DNA of 15,355 nucleotides from Nephromyces sp. MM_2019 (lineage: Eukaryota > Apicomplexa > Aconoidasida > Nephromycida): the NCBI GenBank assembly GCA_015657535.1, contig JADHZB010000143.1, forward strand, positions 1 through 15,355, read 5' to 3'. A program made the position numbers and the translations under genes. Positions 1-7,561 of the stretch are shown in pieces. Position 1 is the stretch's first letter. The number at the start of each line of letters is the position of its first letter. The notes under the pieces were generated by a model. The model made no database searches, had not been told where the DNA came from, and saw only the letters and a list, made by a program, of their open reading frames with translations.

Positions 1-1741
1 AAGCCGTATTAAACCATTCGCTCGTTTCAACTGCCTCCTTTGAGTGAGCTTCAAGCGCAGATCTCCTTCCCACCAACCCTCCACTCGCCTGACCCCCCTC
101 CAAGCTGAGAATCCTAGACTTTTCGCAGTCAATGCTTTGCCTGTAAACGCAGCCTAAAACCCCACATATCCACTTCCTGAGCACACACACAACCTCCAAA
201 ACCACCAGAAAAAACCTCTCAGAATCTCCCTCCTCATCGCGAAACAACAAGGCACCACCTCTTCTCAAGTAGTCATCATAATCAAACAAAAACGAAGATA
301 GTCCTAGCACCACCCCAGGATAGAAGTTTACTAAGTTAAGGAGCCCACCTTGAGCCATCTCAATGGTGTGTGTGAGATTTCTTAGTGCTTGAAGCATCTT
401 TCCAGTTGTGTCCCTAGCTTCTTTAGCTGATTTTTCGTCCTTGGAAAAGGAAAGTTCCTGCAAATTTCGGTGTATGTACAGCCCTAACAACAGGGAAGGA
501 TTGAAGATATCTTCCTTGGGGGGTGATGAGCTTGAGGAGGAAAATTTGGGGGTTTCGGAGGGAGTTTGGTCAGTTTTGGGCTGAACATGAGTGCTTGAAG
601 GGGATTTTCGGGGGGGGGGGGATGATGAAGGAGGAGATGATGGACAAGGAGATGATGATGATGACGACGAAGAAGAAGAAGACACAGCAGAAGATGAAGA
701 TTTCCCCCCTAATCTCACCCCTTGCCCTGAAGATTCCACCTTCGTCTCTGAAGAGGAAGCTAACCTCCTCGATAGGTGTGTGTTATCGCTGCTTTTTCCA
801 GCCTTTTCAGTCGAAGAATCTTTATGGCTTATGCTTGCAAGAGGAAGCCCTACCGGCCTTTTAGGGCTTCCCTGCACAGCTTCCACTTCATTCTTCAATG
901 CGATTGGAGCCGCTTTTTGCCGGCCTAAGAAGCTGTAAGGCCAGCAGCGAGCGAAGACTTCGTTGACTAGTTGAGAGATGTCCTTAAAGAAAGATTCGCT
1001 GCACACAAGCGGGTCTAGAGAAATGCAATCCAAAAGCCTGAAGATGGGGATAAGTGTAGCTTTAAGTAGGCTTGATGGACTATAAACTGATGCAAGAAGA
1101 ACAGGCTTTCCCAGCAACTCTCCATCAAAAACGTAGAACTTCTCTGCTTCATCGCATCTTTTCACTTTCACGCTACGAAAGCAAATCTTCAGGATCTTCA
1201 TACAAAAGGCAACTTCAGTTAAACGAGTGTGTAGCTGAGGTATTTGTGTGTCTGAGGCTCGCTGTAAAGAAGAGGGCTTGTTAGAGGCCTTACTCGCTGC
1301 AGGGGAAGATCGAGAAGTGGGGGATGAAGAAGAGGAAGAATAGGTTTTCGAAGAAGAGGCGGCTCTAGTGGGTGTACATACACCTGTATAAATAGATGTT
1401 GAAGTGGAGGAAAAAGGGGGAGATGAAGAAGACGCAGCTGAAGAAGATGAAGATTTGCTAAGTTTACGCTTCCCAGATGATGCTTCTTCAGCTCTCAAAA
1501 TCGACTGAATATGCATGCTCATGGTAGCTACGAAGGAGTTGAAGATGAAGTCGAAGTTAAGAGAGATTGAAGAGGTCGAAACATCTTCAAGCAGCGATAG
1601 AGCCGCCTCTAAAGCAGCTCTTCGAAGTTCGAATACGTTGGTAACCTTCAATAAGTCATTCTTCTCTAACAGAAGCTTTGAAACAGGAAGAAGAGCGTGA
1701 AAAACAGCTGCAGGGCTGTGCTTTGATGATTCTTCTAGCAT
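1..1741 (-). CDS. Large serine-rich protein, unidentified, C-terminus beyond the window
   Basis: The minus strand stays open for 580 codons from an ATG at 1741-1739 to the window edge. The nearest upstream in-frame stop is TAA at 1825-1823, and this ATG is the first after it, with A at -3. Three leucine-rich, probably helical blocks (about residues 1-85, 180-285 and 420-540) are separated by low-complexity linkers rich in Ser and Pro. One linker has a Ser run near residues 354-364, followed by a Pro run encoded by 12 consecutive C (610-621). No signal peptide or clear membrane segment opens the protein. The layout would suit a helical-repeat scaffold interrupted by disordered inserts, as is common in protists. 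I recognise no family and assign no function. The length and absence of stops make coding very likely. The start is less certain, because an upstream exon could exist. Confidence 0.85.
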   Translation of the reverse strand, partial: MLEESSKHSPAAVFHALLPVSKLLLEKNDLLKVTNVFELRRAALEAALSLLEDVSTSSISLNFDFIFNSFVATMSMHIQSILRAEEASSGKRKLSKSSSSSAASSSSPPFSSTSTSIYTGVCTPTRAASSSKTYSSSSSSPTSRSSPAASKASNKPSSLQRASDTQIPQLHTRLTEVAFCMKILKICFRSVKVKRCDEAEKFYVFDGELLGKPVLLASVYSPSSLLKATLIPIFRLLDCISLDPLVCSESFFKDISQLVNEVFARCWPYSFLGRQKAAPIALKNEVEAVQGSPKRPVGLPLASISHKDSSTEKAGKSSDNTHLSRRLASSSETKVESSGQGVRLGGKSSSSAVSSSSSSSSSSSPCPSSPPSSSPPPRKSPSSTHVQPKTDQTPSETPKFSSSSSSPPKEDIFNPSLLLGLYIHRNLQELSFSKDEKSAKEARDTTGKMLQALRNLTHTIEMAQGGLLNLVNFYPGVVLGLSSFLFDYDDYLRRGGALLFRDEEGDSERFFLVVLEVVCVLRKWICGVLGCVYRQSIDCEKSRILSLEGGQASGGLVGRRSALEAHSKEAVETSEWFNTA

Positions 1742-1744
1742 CTT

Positions 1745-1773
1745 GGGGGAAGGGGGTCTGGGGGGTATGGGGG
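1745..1773 (+). promoter_or_regulatory. Potential G-quadruplex tract next to the start of the left-edge gene
   Basis: Four G runs of 5, 5, 6 and 5 bases are separated by loops of only 2, 3 and 3 bases, which fits the usual quadruplex pattern. Two more G runs follow at 1834-1839 and 1854-1860. The tract begins 4 bp upstream of the ATG of the minus-strand gene. The G strand is the template strand for that gene, so its mRNA leader would be C-rich. A regulatory role is inferred from position only. Confidence 0.5.
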
Positions 1774-1821
1774 CCGTGAGGAGTCTGAAAAATTTAGGAG
1801 AGCTGACTGTGTGTAGGAGAG

Positions 1822-1827
1822 TTTATA
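1822..1827 (-). promoter_or_regulatory. TATAAA motif upstream of the left-edge gene
   Basis: TATAAA reads on the minus strand about 80 bp before the ATG at 1741. This is a plausible distance for a core promoter with a short leader. A 6-bp AT motif is expected by chance in DNA of this composition, and many protists do not rely on TATA boxes, so this is only a candidate. Confidence 0.18.
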
Positions 1828-2114
1828 GGATGTGGGGGGTGTATTTCAGGTATGGGGGGGATTGAAGCAATGGAGATCTCATCAACTAGAAGAACTTATT
1901 GAAGTTAGCTAAGATGGACAAGCCAAGCGATTCAGCGTGAGGTATAACTGGGGCGAGTATTCAAACTCCTCTTCATATTGGGGGAGGGCAGCCGTCATTT
2001 CCTAGTTAAAAGCGACTGCTGCCAAAGGGAAAAGAGAAGGGGTGGCACCATCACAATCATATGCTTAACTGACCCTCTGAAAAAAATCACGCACAAGAAA
2101 GTTAGTAAGGATGA

Positions 2115-2118
2115 GCAC

Positions 2119-2149
<31 letters not shown>

Positions 2150-2335
2150 TCCACACGGACTACCAATACACGCACTATGCACACATAAATTATCCACACA
2201 CTTCCAGCAATACATCTGTATATAGCCTTCCACACGCAGTAAAATCACCACATACACATATAGTCTTATACACACTAAAACCCACCAATATACACACGAG
2301 CAAACACACCAACACATACACACCAACACACACAA
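2115..2335 (+). repeat. CA microsatellite with a degenerate CA-rich flank
   Basis: An uninterrupted CA run of about 13 units spans 2124-2149. It is followed by nearly 190 bp of imperfect CA-rich sequence (CACAC, ACACAT, CCAACACA and similar). Apparent reading frames across it on both strands are products of the repeat, being Thr/His-rich on the plus strand and Val/Cys-rich on the minus strand. Confidence 0.85.
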
Positions 2336-2969
2336 AATCCCCGAAAAACTCACAAACTCTTCTAAAACTACACAATTCACGAGAAAAAATGCCCGTACAC
2401 ATCTTTAAAGCCATAAATTTCATATTATGTCTGCTGCATATCTTCAATTTCATCAAATTGCAGCAAACACACAGAAAAATTATTTTTTTCGGGTTTAAAG
2501 CAATAAAATACGAGAACAAAAGGGTATTTATCCCTCTTTGAAACAACTCTTAAGGCATAACTTTAATCTAATTCGCTCTCATTACGTCATCATCTACATA
2601 AATAGGTAGCTTTTGCACGGACAAGTTCTCCCAACACAGAAAATTGCAGTTATTACCTCAAAGAAGGGTAAAAAGCTCAGCATTTTCACCGTAAATATCA
2701 AATTTCGTCATTTTTCGCATTTTTCTGTTTTTTGAAAAAAAAGCGAAAATTCAGCCATTTGTATCCTGCTTCTATGAGGCGGAGAATGAAATGATAAAAT
2801 CATAGAAAAATGAGATTGGAGTTGAAAAAGAGTCCAAGATGAGAATGTGTGTATTTCTTTTGCAGCGGAAAGTGTGAAGAAGATGATTTTTTGTTAATAT
2901 TTTGATGCTTTTGGAGGAGAAACTGATGGAAAACTAATTTGTGTGCGAAAAGCAGTGAAACACGGTTAT

Positions 2970-3145
2970 CAGGTATGTGTATTGGTGTGTTTGCGGGTGT
3001 GCTCGTGGGTATGTTTTTGTACGCGTATATGAATGCTGATGCCCCCGTCCGTACCCACCAATACTCCCACACACAGCCGCATATGCAGCCGCAAAAATTA
3101 TCGCACACACAGCGGCGCACGCAGTGTCACACGTAGCCGCACACA
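2970..3145. repeat. TG-rich to CA-rich switch forming an imperfect inverted repeat
   Basis: The plus strand is TG-rich from about 2973 to 3020 and CA-rich from about 3050 to 3145. Within it, GTATTGGTG (2979-2987) is the exact reverse complement of CACCAATAC (3056-3064). GTGGGTAT (3005-3012) nearly matches the complement of GTACCCAC (3051-3058), but the two pairings compete for the same 3' bases. The CA half also repeats a GCCGCA-like motif. Confidence 0.5.
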
Positions 3146-4084
3146 CCGACAACATTCCCTTCACATCATCTTCACAAAACCAGAAAGCCCAAAGAAAACC
3201 AAAGAATTGACAAAGTAAAATTTTCGTCGTTTTTTGTGGAAAATATTTGCTTTTTTCTCGTGCCAAGAAGATGCGTATTCATCGCATTTTGAAGACTTTT
3301 ATCTTCAATTACTACTTTCAGTGAACAACTAGCTTCTTGAGAAAATAGAGAAAAACGTTTCAAAATTCCGAAAAAAAGCAGATTTTATCAAAAATATCAA
3401 AAAGAGTATATTTCTATGCTAAAAATCATAATTTTTCCTTCTTCTTCAGAGATTCATGCTGAAAAATGAATAAAAGTAATTTAAAAGCGCCAAATTTGAG
3501 ATAAAACAGAGAAAATATCGTCATTCCCTACTTGTCGTCGAAGAAATCATGAAATTTGAGAAGCGAAGTTCCCAAAAACATCAAATAAGTAGCTTATAGC
3601 TTTTGCTGCGTGTGAAGATGCTGTAGCGAGGTTTAATGTAAGCAAAAACTCTGAAACACACACACTTTGCCGCTATAGTGGGTCATTCACTCATCGGAAT
3701 GTGTAAGCACACACAGTGGAGGGTCGTGCAGATAGCACATTAGGACACATTAGTTCAATCAGATTAACACACACACCACATCGCATTAGATTTTGTAGCG
3801 AAATCTATTGAAGCCAGCATATTACAAGGAATGAGATCATTTTTACACACTTCTCTACTTTTTCTTCAATAATATTCCGCATTTATCGCCTCTTCTTCCT
3901 GCTCAATTCGATGTTTTCCTCCTCTTTTTTCACTTGTTCATGGTTTCCTGCAGAGAAGAGCTCCCTCAATACCTCAATTTAAGCTGGATACACTATTCTC
4001 TTCATTCTCTTGTGTATTCTCACTACGAGAGAGCAAAAGCACGCACAGCTAACAAATTTCAATACCTTTATGCACACATCTTAC

Positions 4085-4262
4085 CTTCTCTGTGTATGTA
4101 TCTTCTTCTTCCTCCTGTTCTTTTATGCACTTTTCGTTTTCCTCTTCTTTCTCTCTTCTCATTCTTTCTAGTCTTCCTCCCGCCTCCTTCCTACTCTTCT
4201 CCCCCTTTTCGCTCTTCATTCCCTTCTACCCTCACTTCTTCCCCCATAGCAACCATTTCTCC
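4085..4262 (+). promoter_or_regulatory. Long pyrimidine-rich tract upstream of AAR2
   Basis: About 180 bp are almost entirely C and T on the coding strand, ending with CATAG at about 4245-4249, roughly 85 bp before the AAR2 start. It could be the polypyrimidine tract and acceptor of an intron in the 5' untranslated region, or a promoter element. The sequence alone does not decide. Open frames across it are Ser/Leu/Phe-rich, as expected from CT-rich DNA, and I do not regard them as genes. Confidence 0.4.
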
Positions 4263-4332
4263 CCTCATGAGGTAGTCTCACACACACACAGCCTCCTCTC
4301 CTCTTTCACGCTTTTTCAACTGAATCCTCTTC

Positions 4333-7300
4333 ATGTTGACAATGGAAGGGGCTACTGAGGAAGATTGGGCGACTCTCTTGTTCTTAAACTGCCCAGTGGG
4401 GCTGCAGGTGGGGGTAGACTATGGTGTGTGGAAGGTAAACTCACAGTTTAGGGGAGTATCCTTGCTACCGTTTGGTGTGCACTTTGTTTACTGGGATGCT
4501 CAGCCTTTATCACTAGGAGAGAGGGCTTGTTTAGGAGTTGAGAAGGCTAGAGTTGAAGACGGAGAAGCCTCAGTAAGCCATTCGAAAGAATCTGCTAGAG
4601 GTAAGCTTCAAAAGAGCAGGAATCATCTGGTTTCATCTTTTTGAGTTAGTGGAGGTAGAAAGATTATACTGTGTGTGTGTCGCTTATTTTATTTTATGGA
4701 AGCGATGGATATGTGTATAGGAACGCATGCTCAATGATGGGCATGGTGGTTTGTACGAACACACAGGCAGGTGCTAGCAGTGAGCTGCACAATGCTTCTG
4801 GGAAGCATGGACACACCTTGTTTTAAGCAATTGGTTGTAATCTACACACTGAAGGTTGCTAGTGGCAGTCAGTATTAAGTGACATGCTGATAGTCGTAAT
4901 ATATATATTCACACACACCAACACAAGCACCAGCACACATGCTAAGACACACGGTAACATACAGTGACACACATACAAAAAAATACATACAAAGGAGCCT
5001 ACATACGCGCACCAGCTCATCAGTAGACGCACCCACACACATACAGCAACACACACCCACACACACACATGAGTAGGTGAGTTGAAGTATCTTTAAGAAG
5101 CCAATAGTTAAAGCATTGAGATGCGTATTTTTCCTTCTTTTCTTGCATCTTCAACTAGAAAAGGTATTTCTACTAAAAATTTTCGAATTTTTTACATTTG
5201 CATATGCTGTTTAACGTAGATAAAAGCTGCCTTACTGAGCTCTTTCTTCTACTCAGCGAGTTTGGCTCGTATGCTCCATCTTCATCTTATCTTCACAGCT
5301 CTTCTGCTTCTAGTTTTGTTACTGAAGTCTGGTGGATAGGCTTCTCTTTGAATCCACCCAAAACTTTTAAAAATTTGGCATTCTTAGCTTTTTGATACAC
5401 GTCTTTCGGGTTTAATGGCATTAGAGTTTTGATGGAATTAGGGTTTATGGTTTATGAGAGCTATACGAGTTAGGGTTTAAAGTTTTCACCTCTTTCAAAT
5501 TTTCCCAGATAGAACCTCCCATTATCTTTAGCACACACCCACTCTCATCCATTCATTTCATTTTCTCTGCTGAAATTCCAAGAACTCTCTTTTAGCTCAC
5601 GATTAAAGCCCTCCTTCTCTTCATACACTTTTCAGAGAATCCCTCGTCAGTGTCTATTACTGAAGTCAACGAAAAGAAGTCTTCCCCTTCGGCTAGTAGC
5701 TCTTCAACTCGCAATGATGAAGTATCATCGCTTCAACCATCCACTACTACCCCTTATAAAGACGATGTGAGTGAGGAACCCTCTTCTTCGCTACTCTCTT
5801 TCTCTGAAGAGGCTCTTCAATCTTCAAAACAGCTGCATCTGGAGCGTGAAATGGAGAAGGCATCTTCCTCTACTTTCAGCCGACATGAGCTGATGGTGCA
5901 GCAGCAGCTCGACATGAGGAATGGATTCTTTGTGTTTCTCTCTCCAACCGAGAGAGTTGGTGTTTATAGATGGAATCCCTCTTTACAGATATTTCTGCCT
6001 CTAGATCGAGATGAAGCAATCTACTTTTCTATGGGAGTGAGCAATGGGGATTTCCTAGGGAAATTCTGCAATTTTCCTAGGGATTATCTGGAGCCTTGGC
6101 GCTGCATTAGCAGCTTTATCACTGACGAGACTGTGAGCAGGATAGAGCCTGTCAAACGGTTTCTTTTGAGGAATGATGATAGGGAATCCAGCGGCAGAGA
6201 AGAAGCGAAAGCGCAAGAAAAAAGTGCAAAAAATTTGGGAAGGAGGGGAGATGAAGAAGGCTGGCGGCTTGATGAAAAGTCGGTAGATCAAGTGGGTGTA
6301 GATACAGTGGGAAAGGATGCTAAAGATGATGAAACGTTGGAATCTGAATATTATGGAGGCGAAGAAGGAAGCAATGAAGTTTTTTCTGGAGGAGGGTTTG
6401 GAGTTGGAGGGGTTGGATTTGTTAAAAGTAGAGATGAAGGAGAGAGAGTTGGAGGAGTTTCTGGCCGTTTTCTGCAGCAGCAAGCAGATCTTCAGGATGG
6501 TAAGAGGCCTCCTGGAGTTCGAGTTCTTCGAACCTCCAAAGTGAAGCATGAAGATGATTTGATGAGATCTTCAAGTGCTTATCTCTTCTATACGGATATT
6601 TTCAAGCCTAGCATTCCCTTTGGAGCAACTCCAGAGGTCGTTACGAAGCTCTCTATGGATAGATCATCCGTCCTGGAGAGGATTATACGAGAATGCTATT
6701 TTGGAAAAGAAGCTGAGATCCTTGGAGAGCTACAATTTGCATTTATTGCCTTTCTATTAGGGCATAGCTACGAATCTTTCGAGCAGTGGAAGGCTTTGAT
6801 GATTTTGTTGTGCAATTGTGAAGATGCTGTGCTTTCCCGCAGTAGTGAGCGATCTTTGAGTGTGTGTGCAGCGATTGAATAGGCGCTGATCTACGCAATT
6901 TTTTTGGTTACATGCGTCTAGGTGTGTGTGTATTGGTGTGGGGGTAGGGATTTATTTGAGCTCTCCTTTAGTAGCGTGTGTATGTGTATATTTGAAGTTC
7001 TTACTCAGCATGTGTGTGCATGTATATATATCGAAGCTTATCACTTCGTTTTTTTGTCTGTTTGTTAGTGTCTTTGTATATATAGAGCATCCCATTGGTG
7101 TGCGTGTGTGTGTGTGTGTGTCTATCTCTATATATATGCAATTAGCTCTACATATGACCATCTTTGGTTAAGGGGGGGTACTACCTCACCCTCTCAACCA
7201 CCATCTTCCCCATGAAATATCATGTCTCTCTCTCCAATCCTCTGCAAAAATGAAGAATTCCGATGGTTTTCATTGTTTCCTCTTCTTCACAGGCTTGTAC

Positions 7301-7561
7301 TATGATTTTATGGAGGCTGCGACTCATCAGTTTTCTCAGGCTCCGGATGATATGTTTGAAGATGATTTGATGCAAGGAGGAAACTTCATAAAGCACTGCA
7401 TAAGCAGTTTATGTGAGTTATGCAGCTCTGAAGGCTGTCCTCAGTTTCTCCTGGAGAGAGCTGAAGTATTTTCTCGCTTTATTCGAGAAAAATTCCACAT
7501 TTCACCTGAAGAGTTGCTTATGTTAGACACTGAGGACTGCCCAGTAATTGTGGAGGAGTAA
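4333..7561 (+). CDS. AAR2: AAR2 splicing factor homologue (U5 snRNP assembly), three exons
   Basis: Exons 4333-4600, 5636-6844 and 7293-7561 join in phase to give 581 residues. AAR2 binds Prp8 during U5 snRNP maturation and keeps Brr2 off until the particle is ready. The N-terminal part has the family signature around residues 15-54, with a GVDYGVW stretch, FRGVSLLPFGVHF and an aromatic end. RNGFFVF and a VYRW stretch follow at about 184-200, and a region like the family's WISLTNFI segment near 245-260. The C-terminal helical domain (about 402-581) has IPFGATP and GELQFAFIAFLLG (from 453), followed by SYESFEQWK. Exon 3 supplies the last helices and a family-like end, EDCPVIVEE. It is much longer than the roughly 380-residue animal protein because of a Ser-rich insert (about 95-175) and an acidic, Gly-rich insert (about 265-400). 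ATG 4342 is an alternative start, and stop TGA 4321-4323 precedes both in frame. Confidence 0.93.
4907..5072 (+). repeat. Degenerate CA-rich stretch inside AAR2 intron 1
   Basis: Imperfect CACACA, CAACACA and ACACATAC units run for about 165 bp, ending in a short pure CA run near 5057-5069. They produce Val/Cys-rich frames on the minus strand that are not genes. Confidence 0.75.
5405..5479 (+). repeat. Telomere-like TTAGGGTTTA motifs in AAR2 intron 1
   Basis: TTAGGGTTTA occurs exactly at 5438-5447 and 5470-5479, 32 bp apart. Related forms are TTCGGGTTTA at 5405-5414 and TTAGAGTTTT at 5421-5430, giving a loose spacing of about 16 bp. The motif matches the TTTAGGG type of telomere repeat found in plants and several alveolates. 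Confidence 0.5.
6845..7292 (+). other. AAR2 intron 2
   Basis: The donor is AGTA|GTGAGC at 6844/6845. The acceptor is CTCTTCTTCACAG at 7292. The exon before it ends after one base of a codon and the next supplies GC, making Ser 493, so the frame is kept. The homology also breaks here: exon 2 stops resembling AAR2 just after the CNCEDAV segment, and resemblance resumes with LYYDF at the start of exon 3. Retention would end the protein at TAG 6880-6882. Confidence 0.88.
6859..7121 (+). repeat. TG-rich stretch inside AAR2 intron 2
   Basis: Short TGTGTG runs recur from 14 bp after the donor site. They end in a nearly pure TG run at 7098-7121 (one C interruption), followed by TATATA. The strand bias is TG here, whereas intron 1 is CA-rich on the same strand. 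Confidence 0.75.

Larger units (their letters stand above)
1874..4084. other. Non-coding interval between the two protein genes
   Basis: No frame on either strand holds a protein-like stretch of useful length. The interval contains CA-rich DNA (2115-2335), AT-rich DNA with runs of A and T (about 2400-2950 and 3200-3600), a TG-rich then CA-rich segment (2970-3150), and scattered short CACACA runs. A small hairpin has arms TTTTCGC at 2712-2718 and GCGAAAA at 2743-2749. The two flanking genes point away from each other, so promoters for both should lie here or just beside it. Confidence 0.55.
4601..5635 (+). other. AAR2 intron 1
   Basis: The donor is AGAG|GTAAGC at 4600/4601. The acceptor is CACTTTTCAG at 5635, preceded by a CT-rich tract. 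The exon before it ends after one base of a codon and the next exon supplies two, so the frame is kept (GAG, Glu 90). A second AG at 5649-5650 is in the same phase and would only remove five residues. Another GTAAGC at 4573 is out of phase with both acceptors. The intron carries CA-rich DNA and telomere-like motifs. Read-through would hit TGA at 4642-4644. Confidence 0.88.

Noticed and set aside
523..938. Two overlapping plus-strand frames rich in Met/Lys and Asp/Glu
   Set aside because: They are the complement of the Ser-rich coding sequence of the minus-strand gene.
1978..2541. 187-codon His/Thr-rich frame on the plus strand
   Set aside because: Most of it is CA repeat, it starts at a non-ATG codon, and the rest has no protein-like pattern.
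3934..4275. Plus-strand frame of about 113 codons just upstream of AAR2
   Set aside because: Its second half is a pyrimidine tract translating to Ser/Leu/Phe/Pro, and overlapping frames there look the same. The AAR2 N-terminus is already complete without it.
5198..5395. Ser-rich plus-strand frame considered as an extra AAR2 exon
   Set aside because: AAR2 joins in phase without it, it matches no AAR2 segment, and no good donor follows it.
6055..6549. 164-codon minus-strand frame
   Set aside because: It lies opposite AAR2 exon 2, whose homology fixes the coding strand.
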